From Nitrosomonas sp. (GTDB lineage: Bacteria; Pseudomonadota; Gammaproteobacteria; Burkholderiales; Nitrosomonadaceae), in assembly GCA_016703745.1 (NCBI GenBank), contig JADJBK010000006.1, forward strand, positions 434,001 to 498,000: a DNA stretch of 64,000 nucleotides, written 5' to 3'. Positions within the stretch are counted from its first letter, which is position 1, and every line of letters begins with the position of its first letter. The translations under genes and the position numbers were made by a program. Below the pieces are notes generated by a model. That model saw only the letters and a program-made list of their open reading frames with translations, did not search any database and was not told where the DNA came from. Of the stretch, positions 1 to 8,576 are shown piece by piece.

Positions 1-267
1 TTCGTGCATCGTGCCTGGGAAAATGGGACGTTACGCGCCATTTATGACACAAGCCTTGCACTGGCGAAGCAATTGAATATGGAAGCGGTAGCGGAGGGCG
101 TTCAGGACCGGCAGGACTGGAATTTGCTACGGCGAACTGATTGTAATCTGGCGCAGGGCAATTTTATTGCCCGCGCCATGCCTGCGGATGCATTTGAAGC
201 GTGGCTTGTTGATTGGCAAAAGCGTCTTAAGGCAGAAGATCTCTTATCTGTACAGCCAGGAAATTGA
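1..267 (+). CDS. EAL-domain protein, C-terminal fragment
   Basis: The reading frame is open from base 1, so this is the 3' end of a gene that starts outside the window. The visible part reads as the last quarter of an EAL domain (cyclic-di-GMP phosphodiesterase family): the motif EAVAEGVQDRQDW, then a Cys-containing turn and LAQGNFIARAMP, which matches the family's closing QG(Y/N)xxxxPxP segment. The catalytic Glu-Ala-Leu and metal-binding residues would lie upstream, so activity cannot be judged. EAL domains degrade c-di-GMP in the cytoplasm and often sit on response regulators or GGDEF proteins; which applies here is not visible. The gene converges with the PhoX-like gene on the other strand. 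Confidence 0.8.
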   Translation, partial: FVHRAWENGTLRAIYDTSLALAKQLNMEAVAEGVQDRQDWNLLRRTDCNLAQGNFIARAMPADAFEAWLVDWQKRLKAEDLLSVQPGN

Positions 268-308
268 TACGAGATGGTCATATGGAGTAAGTTAGGCTAG
301 GTATGTTA

Positions 309-1484
309 TCAGAACCCGCTGATTTCATATGTAATTCCATTCTGATCACGCCTGCTTATACCGCGCTGCGAGCTGAAATAGAGTCTTGAGCCATCCGGAC
401 TAAATGCGGGGCCGGTAATTTCGGAGTGATCCTGGCCGATGATCTGTAGTAATGGTTTAATCATACCGGCGGCTAGAATCACAATTTCCATATTACCGCC
501 GTCCTCCGCGATCAGCAATTCACCCGTAGCATTGGCGGTGATGTTGTCCACACCTGTTAGGACAGGATCTGGATGCTGTGATGCATCATAAATGATTTTT
601 AATATTTGCCGGGATGTATCCAGTTCCCAGACGCGGTTATCGCCCTTGGTCGTGAAATAGATGAAACCATGGTGATACCAGATACCTTCACCGCCATTAA
701 AATGGGTGGCAAGTGACGATTGTTTGCGGGTAGGCTGGAAATTGGCAGCGGGGTTGCGCACAGGATGCCAGATGACTCGGTTATTCTCGTTCCTGATTAT
801 CTGCATGACTTCCAGTTGGCCGGTCGTAAGATTGGGGAATCCGGTAGAGTCAAGCTGGAGGGCGGTATAGCGATACAGACAGCCGTCTGGTTCATCTTCA
901 GTCAGATAGAGCTGCATGGTGCGCGTATCAACGGCAACGGCTTCATGCTTGAACCGGCCCAGCGCTTCGCGTACCATGGGTTCTCGCTTACCAAAAGGAT
1001 CACACTCCCAGACAGCTCCCCGCTCAGTTTCCTCGCAGGATAGCCAGGTCTGCCAGGGCGTAGCGCCGCCGGCACAATTGTTGTCGGTCTCTTGCAATAT
1101 TGAATAAGCATCAACCAGCATCCCCTGTCGGCTGAAACGTAGCGCACCCACACCACCTTTCCCATTTTTGCGTTCACTGTTGGAAACATAAATCCAGCCA
1201 CCATCGGGCGTGCTGAAAGTTGCGCCACCATCTGGTGCGGCGTGCCATTGGTAGCTGAACAGGTTTTGCCCGGAGTGTGCCACGATGCGGGAAACAAGGC
1301 CATTTGGTAAGCGTATTCCATTCTCATCCGGTGCCTGCAGCGCGCCAGCAGTTGCCAGCCGGAGTGGGGTGGCGGCAATGCTGTGTGAGGTGAAAGTAAG
1401 CGGCGCGATAAATAATGTACTCAACCCCTGCAGGCCAAGCCTGCATAGTTTGCGCCGGTCGTGATCGATGCGGGAAGGGTTCAT
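309..1484 (-). CDS. PhoX/DUF839-like exported protein
   Basis: A 391-residue protein. The N-terminus has a twin-arginine-like stretch (DRRKLCRLGL, residues 9-18) followed by a hydrophobic segment ending in SIAA, suggesting export, possibly by Tat. The body has features of the DUF839/PhoX family: GGATPWQTWLSCEE, DEPDGCLYRY, GGEGIWYHHGFIYFTT and a C-terminal GPAFSPDGSRLYFSSQRG. Family members are beta-propeller phosphatases or proteins of unknown role that bind calcium and iron. I cannot tell whether this one is a phosphatase. It starts 14 bp after the 6-phosphogluconolactonase-like gene and is probably the last gene of that operon, but its function may be unrelated. Confidence 0.7.
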   Translation of the reverse strand: MNPSRIDHDRRKLCRLGLQGLSTLFIAPLTFTSHSIAATPLRLATAGALQAPDENGIRLPNGLVSRIVAHSGQNLFSYQWHAAPDGGATFSTPDGGWIYVSNSERKNGKGGVGALRFSRQGMLVDAYSILQETDNNCAGGATPWQTWLSCEETERGAVWECDPFGKREPMVREALGRFKHEAVAVDTRTMQLYLTEDEPDGCLYRYTALQLDSTGFPNLTTGQLEVMQIIRNENNRVIWHPVRNPAANFQPTRKQSSLATHFNGGEGIWYHHGFIYFTTKGDNRVWELDTSRQILKIIYDASQHPDPVLTGVDNITANATGELLIAEDGGNMEIVILAAGMIKPLLQIIGQDHSEITGPAFSPDGSRLYFSSQRGISRRDQNGITYEISGF

Positions 1485-1498
1485 GATTTTATCCCTGA

Positions 1499-2200
1499 TC
1501 AGTTGATTGGTTCTGCATCTGATTCGAATACGGTAACGGATTGATGCTTCAGGAGTTTGACAAAGGGTACAGTTTCATCCGTCGCTGTTAGTAAATGGTC
1601 GAGTAGTTGGCGTTTGTGCTCTCCGAGAATAACAAATACTATTTTCTTTGCCTTGATCAGGGCATGGAAACTCAGACTGATCCGCTGCGAAGGTGCTGCG
1701 GGTGGCGAGGCAACCTGACAGAGATGGGTGTCGTGCGGATCAAGCCGCATGCCGGAGAAAAGGGATGCAATATGGCCATCCTTACCCATCCCGAGAATAA
1801 CGAGATCAAATGGTAATGGCATGGCTGCCAGGTGCGCTTCAATAGTGTTCATGGCTTCTTCTGGATGGGTGTGATCCGTTTTGAGTGAGATGAAACATGG
1901 CACGATAGGCATGTGCCTCAGGAAAATTTCACGCAGCTGTTTTTCATTCGAGTTGGCATCAGTAGTACCCACCCAGCGCTCATCACTCAGTGTGAGGTAG
2001 ATCTGCTGCCAGGGCAGGTGCAAAGCGCCAAGTGCCGGTAAAAAAATGCAGGGTGTTTTTCCACCGGGAAGCACTAAACTTACGGATTTTCTTCTGGATA
2101 GTGTGTCGAGTAAACAGGTTGCGGTAAACTGTGCTACGCCATCGGCCAGTTTGCCAAGATCATCAAAGTAATAGCGATGGATCAGCTTGTCAGAAAGCAT
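1499..2200 (-). CDS. pgl: 6-phosphogluconolactonase-like protein
   Basis: This 233-residue protein has the sugar-phosphate isomerase/lactonase fold signatures of 6-phosphogluconolactonase: LVLPGGKTP (residues 42-50), LTLSDERWV (69-77) and LGMGKDGHIASLFSG (136-150). The length is typical. The known enzyme hydrolyses 6-phosphogluconolactone to 6-phosphogluconate in the cytoplasm. Its start overlaps the preceding HAD gene by 19 bp, so translation is probably coupled. Because it sits in an operon of sugar-acid genes rather than beside zwf or gnd, it may act on another phosphosugar lactone or aminosugar; that is inference. Confidence 0.82.
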   Translation of the reverse strand: MLSDKLIHRYYFDDLGKLADGVAQFTATCLLDTLSRRKSVSLVLPGGKTPCIFLPALGALHLPWQQIYLTLSDERWVGTTDANSNEKQLREIFLRHMPIVPCFISLKTDHTHPEEAMNTIEAHLAAMPLPFDLVILGMGKDGHIASLFSGMRLDPHDTHLCQVASPPAAPSQRISLSFHALIKAKKIVFVILGEHKRQLLDHLLTATDETVPFVKLLKHQSVTVFESDAEPIN

Positions 2201-2838
2201 AAATCCGTAACAATTTCAATTTTGGTCGGAAAGGGATTCGCATCCTGTGGGCGCACACGGCCAAGAAAGGCGATGCCGTTTTGTTGCGCGCTTTCATAAT
2301 CGATCAAGGCATCACCAATCATCAGCACACGCTGCTCATCAAAGCCATGCGCAGCCAGTATCTCGGCAATGATAGTCTGTTTGAGGTCGGGAGCTCCTCT
2401 TACTGCAGCAAAAAAAGGAGCAAGGTTGCGTTGCTCGACAATATTGCGTAATTCTTTTTCTGGGGTTCCAGATGCGATAAATAGCGGTATAAATTGTGAT
2501 GCAGTGTGAATCAATGCTTCCGCACCTGCCACGGACGTGCTTTTAATGACTGCCTGCATGACCAGTCTGGAAAATTGCTGGTCGAGCAAGCATTCCTCCT
2601 CCTCAGTCAAGGGAGGTTTGTTCAGCAAATATTGCTGGAAGTATCGGAACTTGAGGTAACGAGACATGCCACCATTGGCACGATGATAAGCGACCGCTGC
2701 CTGCATGATTCGCTCGCCATATTGGCGATAGAGTTCCGCAAAGGCCGCAGTTTTGATATCACCGGATTCGACGATGACACCATCGAAATCAAAAATGATG
2801 GCCTGCCAATAGTCAATTGGTCGGGCAGTCAGCTTCAT
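2182..2838 (-). CDS. HAD-family phosphatase
   Basis: A 218-residue haloacid-dehalogenase-like hydrolase of the phosphoglycolate phosphatase/beta-phosphoglucomutase type. Motif I is FDFDGVIVES with nucleophile and acid Asp at residues 17 and 19, motif II is IASGTP near residue 122, and motif IV is LMIGDALIDYESA near 173. An alpha-helical cap lies between motifs I and II. HAD enzymes remove phosphate from small metabolites in the cytoplasm. The start overlaps the epimerase stop by four bases. Within this operon it may dephosphorylate a sugar-acid phosphate, the step KdsC performs in Kdo synthesis. The specific substrate cannot be read from sequence. Confidence 0.8.
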   Translation of the reverse strand: MKLTARPIDYWQAIIFDFDGVIVESGDIKTAAFAELYRQYGERIMQAAVAYHRANGGMSRYLKFRYFQQYLLNKPPLTEEEECLLDQQFSRLVMQAVIKSTSVAGAEALIHTASQFIPLFIASGTPEKELRNIVEQRNLAPFFAAVRGAPDLKQTIIAEILAAHGFDEQRVLMIGDALIDYESAQQNGIAFLGRVRPQDANPFPTKIEIVTDLCFLTS

Positions 2839-3770
2839 GCGCGATTATCGGGAGTGGCCGATGATATTTCGTTTGTTTCCTGTTGCTGATGAATTTCACG
2901 GATGCAATCAATTAACCCCTGTCCGAGATCGACATGTTCATTCAATACCAGTTTGCGGCCAATACGCGGTTGGAAGGCGTAGGGTGTAACCTGGTAATGA
3001 TGCACGGGATTGGCTTCATCAAAATGCAATTCAATCTGGTCGGGCATAATTTCTGCAATCATGGTCATGACATCGCGTATCCGCAGCTTTTCCTGCCCCG
3101 TGAGCACGAGATGGCGGTTAGCAAATTCAGGAGCGAGAATCTGTACACTCATGCGTGCGGCATCCTCAACATGGATATATTCCCGGAGGGCATCGCCACT
3201 GCCGTGATACGTGATAGTCTTTTCCTGCAAAGCTTCGTATAGCATGCGGTAAATACCATTGCGCCTGTCTGCGCGACGGCCATACAGCGAACCATAACGT
3301 AAGATGGTGTAATCCAGTCCGTAACGTTCGTGGTAGGTTTCAGTAAAACGTTCTGCTGCCTGCTTACTGGCGCGGTAGAAACTGCCTGATTCAGAAAATA
3401 CATAAACACTGCTGGCAAAGACAAAACGTTGTACCCCGGTAACGCGCGAAGCTTCCAGCGCGTGCATGTTACCAATGACATTGATATTGGCGGTAGCAAG
3501 TGGATGATTGTGCGCTTCATCGATATCGGCAATAGCAGCAAAGTTATACACGATTGAAGCATTTTGGGTAGCTTGAATTACCTGATCGAGATCCATCAAG
3601 TCACCAACGATCATTTCCTGATCAGCACGTCGATGCGGTGAAGGCTGCCGATCGAATAAGCGTACCTGAAAGCCTGCAGCAGACAAAGCATCGGCTACAT
3701 GGCTACCGAGAAAACCACCGGCACCCAGCACGACCGCAATTTTCGCCTGTGATTGATCAGAGTGCTGCAT
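2835..3770 (-). CDS. NAD-dependent sugar epimerase/dehydratase
   Basis: A 311-residue extended short-chain dehydrogenase. The N-terminal Rossmann motif is VVLGAGGFLGSHVADAL (about residues 13-29). The aspartate of GDLMDLDQV, the Ser of FASSVYVF and the YRASK catalytic Tyr/Lys pair (near residue 133) follow in the right order. Later segments (LRYGSLYGRR, REYIHVEDAA) match nucleotide-sugar epimerases. Such enzymes use bound NAD to epimerise or dehydrate nucleotide-linked sugars in the cytoplasm. The gene overlaps the dehydrogenase upstream by 14 bp and the HAD gene downstream by 4 bp, so it is an integral operon member. Confidence 0.85.
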   Translation of the reverse strand: MQHSDQSQAKIAVVLGAGGFLGSHVADALSAAGFQVRLFDRQPSPHRRADQEMIVGDLMDLDQVIQATQNASIVYNFAAIADIDEAHNHPLATANINVIGNMHALEASRVTGVQRFVFASSVYVFSESGSFYRASKQAAERFTETYHERYGLDYTILRYGSLYGRRADRRNGIYRMLYEALQEKTITYHGSGDALREYIHVEDAARMSVQILAPEFANRHLVLTGQEKLRIRDVMTMIAEIMPDQIELHFDEANPVHHYQVTPYAFQPRIGRKLVLNEHVDLGQGLIDCIREIHQQQETNEISSATPDNRA

Positions 3771-4710
3771 CGATGACCCCTGCCTGAATCAGCCCTGCCC
3801 ATAAGTTCTCCGCAGCTTCAATTTCCATGCGTTGCCGGGATTCTTTGGCCAGAGAACCCATATGGGAAGTCAACAGGATCTTGTCCTGATTGCACAGTAC
3901 GCCGTGGTAAGGTTCCTGCTCAAAGCTGTCCAGAGCGGCAGCACCGAGATGGCCAGACGAAAGTGCCGCATCCAGTGCGGTTTCATCCACCAGTCCACCA
4001 CGTGCGGCATTGATTAGAATGGCACCAGGTTTCATCTGGATGATATTGTTTGCATTCAACAAATGATGGGTTTTATCGGAATAGGGTAGATGAAGCGTGA
4101 CCACATTGGATTGCATCAGCAGGTTTTCCAGCGGAATAAATGGAATGGTTTTAAGGGTCGTTTCGGAAAGATGCTGCAGATGGGGATCGTGGGCGATGAC
4201 ATTGGCGCCAAATGCCTGGCAGAGCCGCGCAACACGTCGGCCGATATGCCCCATTCCGATAATGCCTACCGTTTGTGCCGCCAGCAGGTGTCCCTGGGTT
4301 CGCGGCCACTGGCCCTGGCGCACCAGGCGATCAGTTTGCGTGATCTGGCGCAGGCAGGCGAGCATCAATCCCAATGTCAACTCAGCAACCGCCTGTGCTG
4401 GGGCTTCTGGTGTGTTGAATACGCTGATGTCCCGCTGCCTGGCCGTTTCCATAGCTACATTATCCAGTCCGGTTCCACAGCGTGCGATGACGCGCAAACC
4501 GGTTGCTGCGGACAGAACCCGATTGGTAAGCGGCTCAATACCCGCAATCAATCCGACAGTATCCACTCCAAGCAGTGTCATGATTTCGTCTTCCGTCAAC
4601 TTGCGCTGGTAAGGATTGGAGGTGATGTGGATGCCGTGTGACAGCAGCCGCTTGATGATTGGATTGCCATCAAGGTCAAAGGAGGAGGTAGAAATAACGA
4701 TTTTATTCAT
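3757..4710 (-). CDS. D-2-hydroxyacid dehydrogenase (SerA-like)
   Basis: About 317 residues from the ATG at 4710, which lies inside the last codons of the aldolase gene; an upstream in-frame start at 4755 is less likely because it would extend the overlap. The protein has the NAD-binding GIIGMGHIGRRVA motif, INAARGGLVDE with the substrate-binding Arg, and TSHMGSLAKESR carrying the catalytic His. The family oxidises D-2-hydroxyacids such as 3-phosphoglycerate to 2-ketoacids. There is no ACT regulatory domain. Its place in a sugar-acid operon suggests a substrate other than in serine synthesis, for example making or reducing a keto sugar acid; this is inference. Confidence 0.82.
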   Translation of the reverse strand: MNKIVISTSSFDLDGNPIIKRLLSHGIHITSNPYQRKLTEDEIMTLLGVDTVGLIAGIEPLTNRVLSAATGLRVIARCGTGLDNVAMETARQRDISVFNTPEAPAQAVAELTLGLMLACLRQITQTDRLVRQGQWPRTQGHLLAAQTVGIIGMGHIGRRVARLCQAFGANVIAHDPHLQHLSETTLKTIPFIPLENLLMQSNVVTLHLPYSDKTHHLLNANNIIQMKPGAILINAARGGLVDETALDAALSSGHLGAAALDSFEQEPYHGVLCNQDKILLTSHMGSLAKESRQRMEIEAAENLWAGLIQAGVIDAAL

Positions 4711-5467
4711 GAGCGGCTTTGATAATTTGCATATGAGAGCGACAAAGGGAATCAAGCATGCGGATATCCAGACTGTAGCCGAGAAAGGTGAATCCCTCCT
4801 GGATACGCTGTTTCAGCATGGCGGGATCGGGTTCAATTACATGCACGCCGCCTGCTTTGCGGTGACGCAGACCTGCTTGTAATACTTGCTTGATTGCGGC
4901 TTGCACATCCGGGTGATTGAGCTCACCGGGACGACCCATCGAACCCGATAAGTCATATGGACCGATGATATAGGCATCGACATTTTCTACCGATAAAATG
5001 GTATCGATATTTTTTACTGCCTCGATATGTTCGATCATGACAACGACGATTGCGTTGTCCTTCAGCCATTGCTGGTAGGCCGGAAAACCTGCGCCATAAC
5101 CCTGGGCTCGCGCCAGGCCAACACCACGATTGCCTAGGGGCGGATAGTAAACCGAACTGACTGCGGCAATGGCATCTGCGGCAGACCTGATCATCGGCAC
5201 CATGACGCCGGTTGCGCCAGCATCCATGACGCGCTTGATCTGGTCAGGATGGTTGGAGGTGAGACGCACAATTGCCGGGCATTGCCGTCCATCCAGCACC
5301 TGAATCAGGGTTTGAATTTCATTTAGCTCCAATACGCTATGTTCGGCATCGAGTACCAGCCAGTCAAAGCCGGCACAAGCCATAATTTCAGCAATGGAAG
5401 GGTGCCCTAGGGTAATCCATGAACCAATAGTTACTTCACATTGAGCAAGACGTTTTTTGAGCGACAT
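4703..5467 (-). CDS. HpcH/HpaI-family keto-acid aldolase
   Basis: About 254 residues from the ATG at 5467; a longer in-frame extension to 5572 would run into the KdsB-like gene and has no family match. Family residues visible: GSWITLGHPSIAEIMA, LDAEHS with the catalytic His, AIVRL with the substrate Arg, VMIEHIEAV with a metal-binding Glu, and GPYDLSGSMG with the metal-binding Asp. These class II aldolases reversibly join pyruvate to an aldehyde to give 2-keto-3-deoxy acids. The gene starts 7 bp after the cytidylyltransferase stop, so the pair could make and then activate a 3-deoxy-ulosonic acid. Confidence 0.83.
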   Translation of the reverse strand: MSLKKRLAQCEVTIGSWITLGHPSIAEIMACAGFDWLVLDAEHSVLELNEIQTLIQVLDGRQCPAIVRLTSNHPDQIKRVMDAGATGVMVPMIRSAADAIAAVSSVYYPPLGNRGVGLARAQGYGAGFPAYQQWLKDNAIVVVMIEHIEAVKNIDTILSVENVDAYIIGPYDLSGSMGRPGELNHPDVQAAIKQVLQAGLRHRKAGGVHVIEPDPAMLKQRIQEGFTFLGYSLDIRMLDSLCRSHMQIIKAAHE

Positions 5468-5474
5468 GGTGTTT

Positions 5475-6224
5475 TCAGTATTGTTTGAGAAGCGGGTCAT
5501 TTGCCAGCAAGGTGGCGACACGCGCCAGATCCGCTTCGGTATCGACTGCTTGCGTGTCATGACTGGTTTCAACCATCCTGACCGGATAGCCGTGTTCCAT
5601 CAAGCGTAGCATGTCGATGGATTCGAGCTGTTCCAGCGGAGTGGGCGATAGTTGACTGTATGTTTTCAGGCAGGCCCGGGTAAATGGGATGATACAGACC
5701 TGTTTAAAAGTTGCGGTTGCCGCAAAACCTTCTTGAGAGAGTGTTGGAATGGGTTGGCGAGTCATGTAGAGCGCATTACCTTGGCGATCCATAACGACCT
5801 TGATAGTGTTGGGACTGTGGAAATCATCTTTGTTGTCGATACGGCGCACAAGATTGACGCAGGCCAGTTGAAGGTCATGATGAAAGGGTGCGACGGCGGC
5901 ATTGATCATTTCCGGATGCACCATCGGTTCATCACCCTGTACCATGACGATCAGATCACCATCGACCTGCGCTGCGGCTTCCGCCACGCGGTCGCTGGCA
6001 CGTTCGTGACGATCCGATGTCATGATGACACGTGCACCAAATGCTGTTGCCGCCTGCTGAATGGCTTCATCGCAGGTGGCGATGTAGGTGGCTGCCAGCG
6101 AGTGGCTCATGGCGACACGTTTGTAGACATGCTCCAGCATAGTGCGGGACAGTAGTGGTGCAAGCGGTTTGCCCGGGAATCGGGTAGAACCCATGCGTGC
6201 AGGGATAATGGCAATAGTTTGCAT
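5475..6224 (-). CDS. KdsB-like CMP-keto-deoxy-sugar synthetase
   Basis: A 249-residue cytidylyltransferase. The N-terminus carries IIPARMGSTRFPGKPL, the nucleotide-binding loop of the KdsB family, and VMVQGDEPMVHPEMI near residue 93 provides the metal-binding Asp region. In KdsB the enzyme couples CTP to 3-deoxy-D-manno-octulosonate to give CMP-Kdo for lipopolysaccharide. This may be the housekeeping kdsB, but its operon is unusual for that role (aldolase, dehydrogenase, epimerase, phosphatase). It may therefore be a paralogue for a related ulosonic acid, so I leave the symbol empty. It is the first gene of the leftward operon, with a 187-bp intergenic region upstream. Confidence 0.8.
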   Translation of the reverse strand: MQTIAIIPARMGSTRFPGKPLAPLLSRTMLEHVYKRVAMSHSLAATYIATCDEAIQQAATAFGARVIMTSDRHERASDRVAEAAAQVDGDLIVMVQGDEPMVHPEMINAAVAPFHHDLQLACVNLVRRIDNKDDFHSPNTIKVVMDRQGNALYMTRQPIPTLSQEGFAATATFKQVCIIPFTRACLKTYSQLSPTPLEQLESIDMLRLMEHGYPVRMVETSHDTQAVDTEADLARVATLLANDPLLKQY

Positions 6225-6411
6225 GATGCTTGAGTAGGTGTATGAATTAGGGTAGTGGATGAGGCGGTTCGGTTAAATGCACCTGGAAGTCAGGTGCAGG
6301 GTTGCTCGGTATATAATGTCGGATTTTCCCGCAGGGATCATACAATTCATAGTTCTTAACGATGGGATTGTTGGTTCATGCCCCTATCCTTGATCAGACC
6401 TATTATCACCG

Positions 6412-7680
6412 ATGAAAGCCCTCTTTTTCCTGCGCCATTATAACGACATTGACCATATCACGCCGGTAATTGCCCAATGGGTTGCAGCTGGACATCATTG
6501 TGACGTGGTTTTAATTGGTGGATTCAGATTCCGGCATGACTATCGCGTAAATTATCTGGCGTCGCTGCAGGGAGTTCGGGTTGCACATATGCGTGAACTT
6601 TTTCCTGCATGGCTTTACCTGGCCTGGCGGCTGCAGATGCTGCTATTAACCGGCAATCTACGAAAGCTCTTCGTGGGACCAATCATTGCCTATCTCGCAA
6701 AAATTCATGACGAGAAACGACGAGCTCGTTTGTGGTGTAAGACCGTGCAATTTCTACTGGATCGTACTTTTCCCAATGAAGAGTGGGGTACGGTAGTTTT
6801 TGACTGGATTGAACGCAATTCCGTGATTGCACTGGAGTGGGTGGAAACAGTTATTGTGATGGCGCGTGCGCGAGGGGTGGGCAGTGTTTCTTTACCACAT
6901 GGAGACAGCCCCCATGCCAATCAACTGATTCGGCGCGGAGAGTGGAAGCTCGGACCGGATACAACTTTTGCCGCCGCAAAGATCTTCGATCATGTGGTAG
7001 TCCCGAATCAACTGTGCGCACAGCGTTTTTTGCCTTTTCTGCAACCTGGTGCGATTGCGATTCTTGGTTCGCCACGCTACTGCGAAGCGTGGCTGGCAAA
7101 ACTATTGGTACTGTTGCCGCCTTCACCATTAACGCCAAATCCGGACAAACTAAAGATCGTCATATTTTTGCGTAAAGCCAATTTTACGACTTTCTGGGAA
7201 GAAGTCAGCGAAGTGGTGCATCTGCTGGCAGCATTTCCAGAAATTGAACTTATCATTAAACCCCATACCCGCAGCGGCTGGAAGCAGTCCCTCACTCGCA
7301 GTCGCTCACTGAAAAAATTGACCCATGTCAGGGTGGCAAATGATGAGATGCATTCTATCCATTTAATGAATTGGGCGGATGTTTGTATTGACTTGGCAAC
7401 TTCAGTGGTATTCGAGGCAATCAGGCGCGAAAAACCCGTGCTGGCGGCGGACTACCTGCACGCGGGGCGTTCTGCGGTAGCCGTCTATATGCCGGAAACC
7501 GAATTGCGCTGTCGTGATGATATTTACGAAAAAATAAACCATTTTCTCTCGCATGGCTGCCGGAATTTTTACGTGCCGGCACACCGGGAGCGATTCTTGA
7601 CTGAGATGCTGGATGTGGGTGGAGTCGATGTATTACCGCGCTATGTGGAGTTAATTGAAAAAACGGGTAGCAGGCTATGA
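6412..7680 (+). CDS. Putative GT-B-like surface glycan transferase
   Basis: A 422-residue protein I cannot assign to a named enzyme. It has the look of a GT-B-type transferase: an N-terminal Rossmann-like half beginning MKALFFLRHYNDIDH, a central HGDSPHANQ, and a C-terminal half with IVIFLRKANF, ELIIKPHTRSGW and WADVCIDLATSVVFEAI. The last resembles the donor-binding region of capsule synthesis and CDP-glycerol transferases. There is no signal peptide, so it probably acts at the inner face of the membrane. The stop overlaps the GT2 start (ATGA). It is divergent from the KdsB-like operon, so it may use that operon's CMP-sugar; this is inference. Confidence 0.6.
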   Translation: MKALFFLRHYNDIDHITPVIAQWVAAGHHCDVVLIGGFRFRHDYRVNYLASLQGVRVAHMRELFPAWLYLAWRLQMLLLTGNLRKLFVGPIIAYLAKIHDEKRRARLWCKTVQFLLDRTFPNEEWGTVVFDWIERNSVIALEWVETVIVMARARGVGSVSLPHGDSPHANQLIRRGEWKLGPDTTFAAAKIFDHVVVPNQLCAQRFLPFLQPGAIAILGSPRYCEAWLAKLLVLLPPSPLTPNPDKLKIVIFLRKANFTTFWEEVSEVVHLLAAFPEIELIIKPHTRSGWKQSLTRSRSLKKLTHVRVANDEMHSIHLMNWADVCIDLATSVVFEAIRREKPVLAADYLHAGRSAVAVYMPETELRCRDDIYEKINHFLSHGCRNFYVPAHRERFLTEMLDVGGVDVLPRYVELIEKTGSRL

Positions 7681-8471
7681 TCAGGATTGGCATCGTCGTA
7701 ACTTATCATAATTTTGTAAATAAATTTATCTTGCCTTGTCTGGATTCTTTAAGCAGGAATATAGGTTGTTCAAAATTTGTATGTGTTTTTGATAATGAGT
7801 CCAAACATGAGGATAACTATAAAGTCGTAGATTTTTGCCATGCAAACAAGGATTTTTTTTATACCAGGATTGAAGATCAGAATAAGAATGGTGGGCTGAC
7901 GGCTACCTGGAATGCCGGTGTTGACCTATGCATTCAGCACGGATGTGAAATGATTTTTATCATAAATGACGATATTTTAATCAATGATACCTGGCGTTTT
8001 TTTGTGCAATCCATAACTGATGATGGCGTCGTGTATGGCCCCGTAACTAATAACCCCGGACATGCCTGGGTTGATCAGCATGAGCGTTGGATGTTTAAGC
8101 ATTTGTTTGGTCATAACAAGAAAAAGCAATATTCCGGTAACGGAAAAGGTAGAAATGAGGATGTCACGCATGTAGGATTTGTCAATGGTTTTTGCTTTGG
8201 ATGTACGGTAAGAACATTTACAAATCATATGTACGATGAGAAACATTATTTTGATCCAGACTTTCCTTTTGGTGGAAATGAAACCGAGTTTCAGCTCAGG
8301 CTGTTTAATCTTGAGCCAACCAAGAACAATACAAAAAATAAGAAACTGTTGAGCTCACTGGATGCCCATAATAGGGCTGTCATTGTTCCAAAATGCTATG
8401 TTTATCACTATAAAAACCATGCATGGAAAATAAATGGTGGTGGTAGATTTTCTAAGGAGCAGTTCAGTTGA
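7677..8471 (+). CDS. Family 2 glycosyltransferase
   Basis: A 264-residue GT-A-type transferase. The N-terminus RIGIVVTYHNFVNKFILPCL is the usual GT2 opening. NGGLTATWNAGV and FIINDDILIND (with the acidic DD metal/nucleotide site) follow, and a later segment FPFGGNETEFQLRL resembles the acceptor-side acidic motif. It probably adds a sugar to a lipid-linked or surface glycan in the cytoplasm. Its base composition is clearly more AT-rich than the flanking genes, and the protein is rich in Lys and Asn, which suggests lateral acquisition. Its start overlaps the upstream stop by 4 bp. Confidence 0.8.
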   Translation: MIRIGIVVTYHNFVNKFILPCLDSLSRNIGCSKFVCVFDNESKHEDNYKVVDFCHANKDFFYTRIEDQNKNGGLTATWNAGVDLCIQHGCEMIFIINDDILINDTWRFFVQSITDDGVVYGPVTNNPGHAWVDQHERWMFKHLFGHNKKKQYSGNGKGRNEDVTHVGFVNGFCFGCTVRTFTNHMYDEKHYFDPDFPFGGNETEFQLRLFNLEPTKNNTKNKKLLSSLDAHNRAVIVPKCYVYHYKNHAWKINGGGRFSKEQFS

Positions 8472-8576
8472 CTTACCTTTGATTGGGTTAAACCAAAATT
8501 AAAATCAAGCTTCAAATCCCTGTTTTGCTCTGTTTAAAGCGTCTTTCTTGAATGATCTGCAGACTGGATTAAAAAA

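Noticed and set aside
902..1378. 158-residue open frame on the minus strand
   Set aside because: It is the same strand but a different frame of the PhoX-like gene, has low complexity in Trp/Arg/Pro, and lacks a ribosome site or known motif.
4090..4641. 183-residue plus-strand frame opposite the dehydrogenase gene
   Set aside because: Antisense shadow of a clearly conserved dehydrogenase; no family features.
5652..6155. 167-residue plus-strand frame opposite the KdsB-like gene
   Set aside because: Cys- and Asp-rich shadow; the KdsB frame on the other strand is unambiguous.
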